DNA of 64,000 nt, taken from NCBI RefSeq assembly GCF_033097525.1, contig NZ_CP109907.1, positions 4,712,001 through 4,776,000 on the forward strand, given 5' to 3'. Origin of the DNA: Sphingobacterium sp. UGAL515B_05. Lineage in GTDB: Bacteria; Bacteroidota; Bacteroidia; Sphingobacteriales; Sphingobacteriaceae. The notes below the pieces were generated by a model that saw only the letters and a program-made list of their open reading frames with translations, ran no database searches and had not been told where the DNA came from. The translations under genes and the position numbers were made by a program. Shown piece after piece: positions 43,994 through 52,944 of the stretch; the stretch's first letter is position 1; each line of letters begins with the position of its first letter.

Positions 43994-45397
43994 CTATTTT
44001 ACCTTTTTTGAAGGTAAATAAGCTATTGAATATACGACAAATAAGAGTAATATGACCGATAGTGCGATCGAATAGCCATAGGCCGATGAGATATTCTGCC
44101 AAATAAGAAATTTAGTCCCTTTCCCGTGAAGGAATACCCCGACAATAAATGCGATTCCTAAGCATATAGATAGTTGTTGTACTGTGAGATAGATGGCAGA
44201 TCCTACAGAGATTAGTTTTTCGTTAAGGTCTTTTAATGCTAGTGTCATTAATGCCGGCAATACACTACCGCAGCCAATACCATAAAAAAAGAAGAGCGCA
44301 TGTATTTGATTGCTATCTATGATCATCGTATTGAAAACGAAAAGATGAGACAGCAAACCCAAAATCATTATTCCTAATCCATATAGGACAATGGTCTTTC
44401 CGTGGCGCTGTATTAACTTGCTCACAATAACACTTGCCAATACGTAACCAATACCCTGAAAAACAAAGGCAATTCCTGTCATTGTTGCCGTATAATTCTT
44501 TTGATTTTGAAGGTAATTGGAGTTGATAATAAAATATGCATCTTGGACCATATAATAGGCTAAAGCGGCTAGAAGGCCTAAATTGAAAACCCGATTATTA
44601 AATAAGGAGAAATTGAGTAGACTAGAACGGCCCGTTTGTTCTAATTTACGTTGTTTTTTTAGAAACAACAAGACAAGAACAATTGCTGTTCCCAATAGCA
44701 GTAATGACCAGCGTGGCCATTTCAACTCAGGTCCCATGATTAAAGGGAAAATTATTCCCATTAAAAGCATAAACAATGTTATCATAGGGATAAAAGATAT
44801 CTTAGATTTTCCAGTAACCTGATCATTGAATGTATAGCGATAGACAGCAAAGTAGGCAAGTACCCCAATGGGAACATTGATTAAAAAAATAAGACGCCAA
44901 CTTTCATGTATCCACGTCTGATCCGGAAGAATTCCGCCTAACAATTGACCTATTACTGAGGCAATACCTGCTATACTTCCATAGATGCCCAAAGCCATCG
45001 ACCGCTTCTCGGGATTTTCAAAAAGTAAGGTGATCAATGCGATGCCCTGTGGAACCATAAGGCCAGAGCTAATCCCCTGGATCAATCTTCCAGCCAATAA
45101 AATGTAAAGATTATTTGCTAGGCCACATAAAAGGGAGGCTACAGTAAAAAATGCCATCCCAATTAAATATAATTTCTTCTTTCCATAATGATTTCCGGCA
45201 TTCCCAGCATTGATTAGAAGACTTGCATACCCAATAATATAAAGTATGATAATCCATTGCGTATCACTGTCTCGTAGATGTAGTCCATGTTGAATTGTGG
45301 GAAGGGAAACATTAATAATAAAGAGATCTATGACAAATAGAAATATACCAGTTGAAAGGAGGAAAATATGAAGTAAATCTTTAATTTGAAAGCGCAT
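43994..45397 (-). CDS. MFS drug exporter, DHA2 (EmrB/QacA) type
   Basis: The 467-residue carrier has about 14 TM helices, as for the DHA2 group. Signatures are VIDLFIINVSLPTIQHGL in TM1, the loop 2-3 motif in AGNHYGKKKLYLIGM, motif C-like GLMVPQGIALITLLF and QLLGGILPDQTW. It is expected to export small hydrophobic drugs or dyes in exchange for protons. It diverges from a HxlR-type regulator gene (118-nt gap), which is its likely controller. Confidence 0.9.
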   Translation of the reverse strand: MRFQIKDLLHIFLLSTGIFLFVIDLFIINVSLPTIQHGLHLRDSDTQWIIILYIIGYASLLINAGNAGNHYGKKKLYLIGMAFFTVASLLCGLANNLYILLAGRLIQGISSGLMVPQGIALITLLFENPEKRSMALGIYGSIAGIASVIGQLLGGILPDQTWIHESWRLIFLINVPIGVLAYFAVYRYTFNDQVTGKSKISFIPMITLFMLLMGIIFPLIMGPELKWPRWSLLLLGTAIVLVLLFLKKQRKLEQTGRSSLLNFSLFNNRVFNLGLLAALAYYMVQDAYFIINSNYLQNQKNYTATMTGIAFVFQGIGYVLASVIVSKLIQRHGKTIVLYGLGIMILGLLSHLFVFNTMIIDSNQIHALFFFYGIGCGSVLPALMTLALKDLNEKLISVGSAIYLTVQQLSICLGIAFIVGVFLHGKGTKFLIWQNISSAYGYSIALSVILLLFVVYSIAYLPSKKVK

Positions 45398-45434
45398 ATA
45401 GAAAGTTTTTAATAATTTTATGGTTAAAAATAGC

Positions 45435-45452
45435 GTGGATATTTTCTACAAT
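45435..45452 (+). repeat. Recurrent intergenic motif GTGGATATT-TTCTACAAT, copy A
   Basis: The 18-mer GTGGATATTTTCTACAAT occurs between the divergent MFS and HxlR genes. An almost identical 19-mer lies upstream of aquaporin Z, and a looser relative lies upstream of the receiver gene at 49,223. Possible shared operator or promoter element. Confidence 0.45.
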
Positions 45453-45515
45453 CAAGTAGTTATAAATTATGTACTTGGTATGTTTTTATGAACTAATGGT
45501 CAGTATGAGGTGATT

Positions 45516-45854
45516 ATGAATGAAAAAAAAAGTGAAAATTTTGGCGCCTGCTGTGATGTCAATGGAATTTTTAAGATAATAGGTGGAAAATGGAAAGTTT
45601 TGCTCATTAAGGCTGTTGCGAAACAATGCCCCAAAAGATTTGGTGAGCTACGACGGGAAATGGAAGATCTGGCGCAGACGACATTGACTGTTCAGCTCCG
45701 TGAGCTCGAACGCGATGGTATTTTATGTAGACAGATTTACGCTGAATCGCCACCACGCGTGGAATATAAACTTAGCGAATTAGGTAAAACTTTACTGCCG
45801 GTCATTGAAAGACTTGATGAGTGGTGGTCAGATTACAAACGCGAAAGGGGGTAG
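45516..45854 (+). CDS. HxlR-family transcriptional regulator
   Basis: The 112-residue winged-helix protein has the HxlR pattern: CCDVNGIFKIIGGKWKVLLIKAV with the redox-type Cys near the N-terminus, then RFGELRREMEDLAQTTLTVQLRELERDGIL as the recognition helix and wing. An in-frame GTG two codons upstream is possible, but a GAGGTG ribosome-binding-like sequence fits the ATG at 45516. It probably controls the divergent MFS exporter, perhaps in response to electrophiles or quinones, as other HxlR proteins do. Confidence 0.92.
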   Translation: MNEKKSENFGACCDVNGIFKIIGGKWKVLLIKAVAKQCPKRFGELRREMEDLAQTTLTVQLRELERDGILCRQIYAESPPRVEYKLSELGKTLLPVIERLDEWWSDYKRERG

Positions 45855-45858
45855 GCGT

Positions 45859-46769
45859 TTAGCTTATCCCTTCTCGCTCCTCATTTTTGCTGATGCCCAA
45901 TAAGACAATTGTACCGATGATAAAAAAAGTTCCTATCCAGTCTGTTTCTCTAAATGGCGTATTTAACCACAAGACAGCTAATAGGGCTGCCGATAGAGGC
46001 TCGGCAGAAGCCAGAAGACTTGTCTTTTGTCCACCAATAAGCTTAACAGCTGTTAGATAAGCATAAAAAGGGATTAGTGTGCCGAAGACTACAATAAAAG
46101 CAGTGTAGCTATAGGTATATATATCCCAGATTCCATCAACCTCCCAAGGAGGTTTGACAAAGCAAAAAACGAAACCTCCCAATAGCATACCCCAACCGAT
46201 AACGATTGCCGCATTATACTTGTTTAACAAGTGTATAGGTTGTAGTGTATAAAAAGCAAGCGTAACAGCCGACATTAAACCAAAAAATAATGCGAGCGGA
46301 GAAATCGAGAGAGAACCAAAATTCCCATGTGTGACTAAAAGAAATGTGCCCAGTATAGCTAAAAGTATGGCCAGGCAGGCAACTTTCGAAGGGAATTTTC
46401 TCTTGTTCAACGCCATGTAGATTGCGATCAGGACCGGACCAGTATATTGTAGTACTGTTGCGGTAGCAGCGTTGGAATAATTTATGGCGGCAAAATAAGT
46501 ATATTGGACGGCTAATACACCGAAAATACTGAATAGAAAAAGTGCTAAACTATCTTTACGATGACGCCAAATCTGCCAAATCTCATTTTTCTTGTGTATT
46601 CCGGCCAAAAGCAATAATACAATACCTGTTACAAGCATTCGTACCGTAATAAGCCATTCTACGTTAACTGCCCTTTTCTGAAAAAGAAATTGGCCAAAAG
46701 TACCCGATACCCCCAAAGAATAGCCGCCCCGATTGCCAAGAGGAATCCTTTCAAAACATGGTTTTTCAT
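45859..46769 (-). pseudogene. EamA/DMT-family transporter with a 1-nt frameshift near its start
   Basis: The major frame encodes a 10-TM EamA carrier from GVSGTFGQFLFQKRAVNVEW to the end. It begins at a poor TTG (46716). The expected N-terminus (MKNHVLKGFLLAIGAAILWG) is encoded from an ATG at 46767-46769 in another frame. The two meet at a run of five G (C at 46710-46714 on the plus strand); six G would join them into a 303-residue protein of normal length. The first TM helix is therefore detached. Slippage in the G-run, true decay, or a base-calling error are all possible. It lies 35 nt downstream of a dehydrogenase gene and may share its transcript. Substrate unknown. Confidence 0.88.
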
Positions 46770-46804
46770 TGTTTTATCCGAACTAAATTTGATACGAAGT
46801 CTTG

Positions 46805-47797
46805 CTATAGCAAAACCTCTGCGTCAGTGATCCCTTTAGTTGATAGGTCGGAGATGCTCCGAAGCGTTCTTTGAGAAATTTCTGTTAATGCTTCTGTTGT
46901 AAAAAAAGCTTGGTGCGCCGTAACCAAAACATTCGGATAGCTCATCAATAATTGTATTGTTTCATCTTCAATTATTGTGGTCGATAAGTCTTTAAAAAAC
47001 AACTTTTCTTCTTGTTCATAAACGTCAATACCTAATAAGCCAATTTTCCGTTCTTTAAGCGCTTTAATAGCATCACTGGTATGGATTAGATTGCCTCTGC
47101 TTGTATTAATAATTGTTACCCCATTTTTCATCTTATCCAATGACTCCTTATTAATAAGATAATGGTTCTCGGGAGTAAGTGGGCAATGAAGAGAAATGAT
47201 ATCTGATTCTTCAAAGACTTCATCCAACGATCTGTAATTGACACCTTGTGCTGCAAGCTGCTGGTCTGGGTATAAATCATAGGCAATTACATTTGCCCCA
47301 AATCCCAATGCGATTTTGATAAAGGCTTTACCTATTTTTCCTGTTCCGATAACACCAATTGTTTTCTGATGCAGGTTAAATCCCAAAAGTCCATTCAATG
47401 CAAAATTTTGCTCCCGTACGCGATTATAGGCTTTATGTGTTTTACGATTCAATGTCAATAACATGGCCATGGTGTGTTCAGCTACCGCTTCAGGGGAATA
47501 GGCGGGCACTCGACAAACTTTTATACCAAATTCCCTGGCCGCTTCCAGATCAACGTTATTAAATCCAGCGCAACGCAAGGCGATCAGCTCAACTCCTTTT
47601 TGAGCAAGTACTTCGATCACTTGCCGGTTGAGTTTATCATTGACAAATGCACAGACTACCTTCTCATCTTCAATCGCATTGACAATGTGCGGGCCTAAGT
47701 GCGTTTCATAAAAATTAAACTGAAAGCCATAGGTGCTATTTTCTTGCTCAAAAAATAATTTGTCGTATGGTTTTGTCGAAAAGAAAGCGATTTTCAT
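46805..47797 (-). CDS. D-2-hydroxyacid dehydrogenase (D-lactate dehydrogenase-like)
   Basis: The 330-residue NAD-dependent enzyme starts MKIAFFSTKPYDKLFFEQEN, the typical N-terminus of fermentative D-lactate dehydrogenases. It has the Rossmann motif IGVIGTGKIGKAF, NAD-binding Asp in AYDLYP, catalytic Arg in INTSRGNL, Glu in GIDVYEQEE and His in VTAHQAFFT. An ATG 22 codons upstream is in frame but adds a segment unlike the family. It reduces pyruvate to D-lactate, regenerating NAD. Confidence 0.93.
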   Translation of the reverse strand: MKIAFFSTKPYDKLFFEQENSTYGFQFNFYETHLGPHIVNAIEDEKVVCAFVNDKLNRQVIEVLAQKGVELIALRCAGFNNVDLEAAREFGIKVCRVPAYSPEAVAEHTMAMLLTLNRKTHKAYNRVREQNFALNGLLGFNLHQKTIGVIGTGKIGKAFIKIALGFGANVIAYDLYPDQQLAAQGVNYRSLDEVFEESDIISLHCPLTPENHYLINKESLDKMKNGVTIINTSRGNLIHTSDAIKALKERKIGLLGIDVYEQEEKLFFKDLSTTIIEDETIQLLMSYPNVLVTAHQAFFTTEALTEISQRTLRSISDLSTKGITDAEVLL

Positions 47798-47975
47798 AAA
47801 ATTGTTTGTTACGTAATAGTATCGCATAAATATACGGTATAAATTGCTTATTTGGAACCGCAATGCGGGATGATTTTCTATTATTATAGTATAATTTGCT
47901 TTAAAATAGCTTAAATTAGAACAATCACATGAAAACTAGTATAGTTGAATCTTAAGCATATTAATTACTTCCGAT

Positions 47976-49055
47976 ATGAAATGGTCAAATCAAATTACAC
48001 AATTAATAGGTATTGATTATCCGATTATCCAGGCACCCATGTTTGGTGTTACCACACCAGAAATGGTCATTGCAGCATCACGTGCAGGGGCGCTCGGGTC
48101 CTTATCGTTGGGTGATCTACCAGCAGAACGCTGTAGTGAGCTTATTCGTTCAACCGCTGCACATGTAAAGAAGCCTTTTGCAGTCAATATTTTTGTAAAT
48201 CATGTTCCTGAAGTTTCGGTGAATTTGAGGATAGCATATAATGAAACAAAGGTTTTTGTGGAACAGTTAGCCCTGCAACATGGCTTAGAAGTAGCTTTAC
48301 CAGAGCTCGACAGCATCCATATTACAGATTATAGGGAACAAATTGACGCGATCATAACCCAACAGTGTAAAGTTGTGAGTTTTACTTTTGGAAATCTGGA
48401 TCCACATAGTATAAAACGGTTGAAAGACAATGATGTGATAATTATTGGTACATGCACTTCAGTGGCAGAAGCAATTGCTCTGGAAGAAGCTGGTATTGAT
48501 GTGATCTGTGTACAGGGATTAGAGGCTGGGGGACATCGTGGAAGTTTTGAGGAGGCGCCTGTTCCTGAGATTGGCGGATTTTCTCTGCTACCACAGGTGA
48601 AAGAGCATGTAAACGCTCCGCTTATTTATGCCGGTGGATTATATAATGCAAGCACGATCCATTCTGCAAAGCTATTAGGTGCCAATGGTTTTCAGATTGG
48701 TAGTTTATTGCTCAAATCTAAAGAAAGCGCACTGCTGGACTTTGAGAAAGCGCGTCTTTCTCATGTTCAGGAATCAGATATTGTCTTGACAAGGAGTTTT
48801 TCAGGGCGCTATGCCAGAGGTATAAAGAATACATTTATTGAAGCTTTGGACAAGTCGCAATACATCTTACCATATCCCTATCAAAATAAACTCACCGGGG
48901 AATTACGAAGAATAGCCAAGGCCAATAAAAATGTCGATTTTGTAAATATTTGGGCAGGGCAATCGATCCATTCATACAGTGAACTTTCGACAGCAGATAT
49001 AATTCAAATGTTAATCCGAGAATTTGAAAATTTGCATACTAGTTTAGTTGTTTAA
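47976..49055 (+). CDS. Nitronate monooxygenase (2-nitropropane dioxygenase family)
   Basis: The 359-residue FMN-dependent TIM-barrel enzyme oxidises alkyl nitronates and relieves propionate-3-nitronate toxicity in the family. Motifs are PIIQAPMFGVTTPEMVIAA, the FMN-phosphate region GLEAGGHRG, and YAGGLYNASTIHSAKLLGANGFQIGSLLL. It stands alone between two unrelated genes; substrates of individual members vary. Confidence 0.9.
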   Translation: MKWSNQITQLIGIDYPIIQAPMFGVTTPEMVIAASRAGALGSLSLGDLPAERCSELIRSTAAHVKKPFAVNIFVNHVPEVSVNLRIAYNETKVFVEQLALQHGLEVALPELDSIHITDYREQIDAIITQQCKVVSFTFGNLDPHSIKRLKDNDVIIIGTCTSVAEAIALEEAGIDVICVQGLEAGGHRGSFEEAPVPEIGGFSLLPQVKEHVNAPLIYAGGLYNASTIHSAKLLGANGFQIGSLLLKSKESALLDFEKARLSHVQESDIVLTRSFSGRYARGIKNTFIEALDKSQYILPYPYQNKLTGELRRIAKANKNVDFVNIWAGQSIHSYSELSTADIIQMLIREFENLHTSLVV

Positions 49056-49141
49056 TAATAATATGAACTTGTCGCCTGTCAACATACTGTCATTTTAATT
49101 AGAACTAATAACTAAAATCTGTGTTTAAATAATTTAAATGA

Positions 49142-49181
49142 CGTTGTAGTGGTTAATCTACAACGAATTCTCTTTTTTTTT
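49142..49181 (+). terminator. Hairpin with T-run upstream of the receiver gene
   Basis: An 8-bp stem (CGTTGTAG/CTACAACG at 49142-49149 and 49158-49165) is followed by a T-run at 49173-49182. It may terminate the nitronate monooxygenase transcript. Its sequence also resembles the recurrent motif at 45,435 and 52,043, so an operator role is possible. Confidence 0.5.
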
Positions 49182-49222
49182 TGAAACTTTGTTTCACCGT
49201 GAAAAACTAAAATTTTATCGCT

Positions 49223-49603
49223 ATGGGGAACGAAAAAAAGAGAATTCTTGTTATCGAAGATAATGAGATTCTATTAAGCACAATGCAATTTGTTCTTGTA
49301 AGGGAGGGCTATGACCTATTGCTTGCCAAATCTGGCAAAGAAGCGCTCTCGTTGGTTTCTGACGAAACTATTGATTTGGTCATAACAGATATCGCATTAC
49401 CTTTTGCCAATGGTTACGAAATAATCAATTGCATTCGAAAAAGCAATACGAATAATCAGGTGCCTGTTATTATTATTTCTGGTTACCGTGACGATAATAG
49501 TATTGTGGAAGGCTTTGAAGTCGGAGCCAATGATTATATTAAAAAGCCTATTTCTCCGTCAGAACTGATATCTCGTGTACGATTAAGAATAGGTCATGCT
49601 TAG
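49223..49603 (+). CDS. Single-domain response regulator (CheY-like receiver)
   Basis: The 126-residue protein is a receiver only: acidic pair IEDN, phosphoacceptor Asp56 in LVITDIALP, Thr/Ser pocket in VIIISG, Lys in YIKKPIS. There is no output domain. It could relay phosphate in a phosphorelay or bind a partner directly. No kinase gene is adjacent. Its start region is flanked by a 15-nt inverted repeat. Confidence 0.9.
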   Translation: MGNEKKRILVIEDNEILLSTMQFVLVREGYDLLLAKSGKEALSLVSDETIDLVITDIALPFANGYEIINCIRKSNTNNQVPVIIISGYRDDNSIVEGFEVGANDYIKKPISPSELISRVRLRIGHA

Positions 49604-49792
49604 TAAATTTGGACATGTAATCCATGTCATTTGATCATTTTTCGAGGGTGGGGGCTGGTCTATCTTGATGGCAACATCGTATAGACAACTGGGGGTTTAC
49701 ACTGATGGGCGGTTGGAGCTATTACAAAGTTGCTGAAAATAGATTTATGAATCAGTATGACCTAAATCTATCATTAAGGAAATATTTTTAAA

Positions 49793-52006
49793 ATGATGTG
49801 GAAGTTTATGTTATGTCTATTGTCAATGGTAACGATAGTTCAGGGTAAAGAAAGGATTACATTGGTTGATCAAGGGAAAACGGACTATGTCATTCAAGCG
49901 GATGCAAATGATCCTGTTTTACAAAAAGCGGCTGCAGTGATAAACACTTTTACAAAAGAAAGTACAGGCGTAGATTTTGCAATACAAGCTAAAGGTGAAG
50001 TCACACATGCCATTATTTTGGAAAAAAGCTCCATAACTAATACGTTTCCCGAAGACAGTTACTCTATACAAGCTGTAGGAAAGAATATTTATATCAAGGG
50101 AAGTGGTAAAGGTGTACTATTTGCGGCATATCGTTATGTCAGGGATATTATTGGTGGACGAAAGTGGTATGTAGGTAAAGAAAATACACATGTTCCAAAA
50201 TTGACATTCCTGGCAGTGGATTCAGATCTGAAGATTTATTCCAAACCAAATTTTCAGTTTAGAGAGGTTTATTTCCCTGTTGAATTAGATCAGGAGTATA
50301 TGGATTGGTATGGTTTACATAATTTGGAAGAACGCTGGGGAGATTGGGGGCACACTTTCAGTAAAATATTGCCACCATCAGTTTATTTTAAAGAACATCC
50401 GGAGTATTACTCCCTGTATGATGGTAAACGCCAACCTATTCAACTTTGTCTATCTAATGAGGACGTTTTTAAGCTTACCGTAGCTTATTTCAAGCGTAGG
50501 ATAAGCGAAAATCCCACAGCTACTTATTGGTCTATCGCGGCCAATGACGATATCGGAAGCTGTACTTGCGATCGTTGTCAGGCTATTGATAAGCGGGAAG
50601 GTGGAGCGCAAGGTTCACTGATTCACTTTGTGAATAGAGTGGCCGCACAATTTCCCGACAAAAAATTTACAACACTGGCGTATTTAGAATCAGCAAATGC
50701 CCCAACACACCTCAGGGTTGCCGATAATGTTTCTGTTATATTAAGTAATATTGATGCTTTTAGAAAAAATGACATTGGAAGTGAACCATCAGCAGCAACT
50801 TTTCGTAGACAATTAGGCGCTTGGAAAGCTAAAACCAAGCATGTATTTGTATGGGATTATCTGACACAGTTCACCAATTATCTTGCGCCATTTCCAATCC
50901 AAGGAACCATGCAGGAAAGTCTACAATATCTGAAAACGCAAGGTGTCGAAGGGGTCTTTTTGCAAGGTGGAGGAGCGACTTATAGTGATATGGCCGAGCT
51001 AAATGCCTATATATTGGCTAACCTCGCCTGGGATACGACGCTTTCAGAAGAACAGCTAACCAACGAATTTATCGAGGGCTATTATGGCAAGGCTGCACCC
51101 TTTATTAAAGCATACCTTGCTGAAAGAAGAAATCACTTGCCTGGGCCTTCATCAGCTTTATCTATTTACGGAAACCCGATTGATAACAGGCATGACTTTT
51201 TAAGTCCAGAGGCCATGGATAAGTATAGTACATTATTAGAAAAAGCGGAAATAGCCAGTGAAGGTAATCCTTTATTGGAATCCCGTGTCAGGCGTATTGG
51301 ACTTGGGTTGGATTATACCTATTTGCAACAAGCAAGATTCTATGGACCGCATCAACATGGTATATTTGAACAAGAGGGGGAGCGTTGGGTTGTGAGACCA
51401 AAGGTAAGTCGTAAAGTAACACAATTTGTTGAAGATGCAAAAAAATTGGGCGTTATAGAGCTTGCCGAAGCTGGTGCATCACCCGATAGTTATGCAAAGG
51501 AGTGGTCCGAAATATTTAAAGCCGGCGTTAGAGCAAATAAGGCCTCTGAAGCAAATATTAAGTTGAGATATGCATTTGATCCTTCTTTCCCTGCCAATGG
51601 ACTAAAAACACTTACAGATAGTGTGCCGGGCTATATGGATTATAGCTATAATTGGTTGCTATGGAACGGGGAGCCGATGGATATTACTTTTGATTTTGAA
51701 CAGGAAAGGCGAATAGATACCATAACACTTAATTTTCTAAAGGATGCCCGACATTGGATATTTCCACCAAAAGAAATTCGAATTTCGGTATCTAAGAATG
51801 GAAAAGATTTCCAAGATGTATTTCTCAGTAAGCTTAAATCCGTTGAGGAGGATTACACCTTGGACAAGATACCTTATCAAGTATTATTAAATGACAGTGT
51901 TAAAGTGATCCGAGTTTATGCTTCACCTCTGGTAAAACTACCCGAATGGCGGTATCATCCTAAGCGAAAGCCTCTTATAGCCTGTGATGAAATCTGGTTA
52001 AATTAA
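49793..52006 (+). CDS. Secreted DUF4838 glycosidase-like protein
   Basis: The 737-residue protein has a signal peptide (MMWKFMLCLLSMVTIVQG). An alpha-glucuronidase-like N-terminal beta-sandwich follows (about 20-130, YSIQAVGKNIYIKGSGKGVLFAAYRYV). The DUF4838 TIM-barrel-like domain (about 150-440) carries CLSNEDVFKLTVAYFKRR, SIAANDDIGSCTCDRCQAIDKREGG and FLQGGGATYSDMAELNAYI. A C-terminal discoidin-like domain is near 590-737. DUF4838 proteins are thought to be glycosidases, but activity is not established for most. The Cys-x-Cys-x-x-Cys cluster in the barrel is notable. Confidence 0.88.
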   Translation: MMWKFMLCLLSMVTIVQGKERITLVDQGKTDYVIQADANDPVLQKAAAVINTFTKESTGVDFAIQAKGEVTHAIILEKSSITNTFPEDSYSIQAVGKNIYIKGSGKGVLFAAYRYVRDIIGGRKWYVGKENTHVPKLTFLAVDSDLKIYSKPNFQFREVYFPVELDQEYMDWYGLHNLEERWGDWGHTFSKILPPSVYFKEHPEYYSLYDGKRQPIQLCLSNEDVFKLTVAYFKRRISENPTATYWSIAANDDIGSCTCDRCQAIDKREGGAQGSLIHFVNRVAAQFPDKKFTTLAYLESANAPTHLRVADNVSVILSNIDAFRKNDIGSEPSAATFRRQLGAWKAKTKHVFVWDYLTQFTNYLAPFPIQGTMQESLQYLKTQGVEGVFLQGGGATYSDMAELNAYILANLAWDTTLSEEQLTNEFIEGYYGKAAPFIKAYLAERRNHLPGPSSALSIYGNPIDNRHDFLSPEAMDKYSTLLEKAEIASEGNPLLESRVRRIGLGLDYTYLQQARFYGPHQHGIFEQEGERWVVRPKVSRKVTQFVEDAKKLGVIELAEAGASPDSYAKEWSEIFKAGVRANKASEANIKLRYAFDPSFPANGLKTLTDSVPGYMDYSYNWLLWNGEPMDITFDFEQERRIDTITLNFLKDARHWIFPPKEIRISVSKNGKDFQDVFLSKLKSVEEDYTLDKIPYQVLLNDSVKVIRVYASPLVKLPEWRYHPKRKPLIACDEIWLN

Positions 52007-52042
52007 CATAGAAAAGCTTATTAACGTTGGTTTTAAAGCGGT

Positions 52043-52062
52043 GTGGATATTGTTCTACAATA
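52043..52062 (+). repeat. Recurrent intergenic motif, copy B
   Basis: GTGGATATTGTTCTACAAT matches copy A at 45,435 apart from one inserted G. It contains the inverted repeat TATTGT-TCT-ACAATA (52048-52062). It lies upstream of aquaporin Z. Confidence 0.45.
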
Positions 52063-52133
52063 ATTTATTTAGCAGTATAATTTTATATGGAAAATGATTA
52101 AATTAGAGTTAACTAATTTATAAACAGATTCAT

Positions 52134-52850
52134 ATGGAAATTAAAACATCTTCAAAATTTATCGCCGAACTAATTGGAACATTTGGTTTGGTACTTTTTG
52201 GTTGCGGTGCGGCCGCTATTGCAGGAGCCAATACCACAGCTGGGCTTTCTGGTCTTGGTCTTTTGGGTATTGCTGTCGCCTTCGGACTTTCAGTGGTGGT
52301 ATTTGCATACGCGATCGGTGGAATTTCAGGCTGTCATATCAATCCTGCGGTGACTGTTGGTGTGTTATTGGCAGGTAGAATGTCTGCCAAGGATGCGGTT
52401 GTCTACATTGTTGCTCAATTTATTGGTGCACTTTTGGGGGCATTTGTCCTTCAGCAGATTTTAAGTGGGCAATTGGCCGGATTTACGGCAGGAGAGTGGG
52501 CGTATGGCTCAAACGGTTGGGGTAAAGGATATCAAAACGAGTATGGTACTGCTTCCGCCTTTTTGATTGAAGCCGTGTTAACCTTCATTTTTCTGTTTGT
52601 GATACTGGCAACAACTTCGAAGGTAGGAAACAGCACAATGGCTGGGCTTGCAATCGGCTTTACGCTTCTTTTGATCCATTTGGTTGCTATTCCCGTAACA
52701 GGTACATCGGTTAATCCTGCTCGTTCATTTGGGCCAGCGATTCTGGCCGGCGGTCAGGCTTTATCGCAGCTTTGGCTCTTTATTGTAGCTCCATTAGTAG
52801 GGGCAGCTGTAGCAGCAGGGGTATGGAAAGCCCTTGAACCTAAAGACTAG
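52134..52850 (+). CDS. aqpZ: Aquaporin Z
   Basis: The 238-residue inner-membrane water channel has six TM helices and two half-helices with the NPA motifs at Asn70 (GCHINPAVTVG) and Asn194 (GTSVNPARSFGPA), followed by the selectivity Arg197. His in the first NPA loop (CHINPAV) and the residue pattern favour water-selective AqpZ over glycerol facilitators. It is monocistronic with a terminator after it. Confidence 0.96.
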   Translation: MEIKTSSKFIAELIGTFGLVLFGCGAAAIAGANTTAGLSGLGLLGIAVAFGLSVVVFAYAIGGISGCHINPAVTVGVLLAGRMSAKDAVVYIVAQFIGALLGAFVLQQILSGQLAGFTAGEWAYGSNGWGKGYQNEYGTASAFLIEAVLTFIFLFVILATTSKVGNSTMAGLAIGFTLLLIHLVAIPVTGTSVNPARSFGPAILAGGQALSQLWLFIVAPLVGAAVAAGVWKALEPKD

Positions 52851-52870
52851 TTTTTCAATTTTATAAGATC

Positions 52871-52908
52871 CGCCCAATACGTAAAATATTACCTATTGGG
52901 CGCTTTTG
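52871..52908 (+). terminator. Terminator of aqpZ
   Basis: A 9-bp stem (CGCCCAATA against TATTGGGCG) with a 14-nt loop and a short T-run. Confidence 0.75.
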
Positions 52909-52944
52909 TTTATATAAGATTTATTGGCTAGGGCGGAACAATCC

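Noticed and set aside
49684..49752. 22-codon frame between the receiver and DUF4838 genes
   Set aside because: Too short, without promoter or recognisable protein character.
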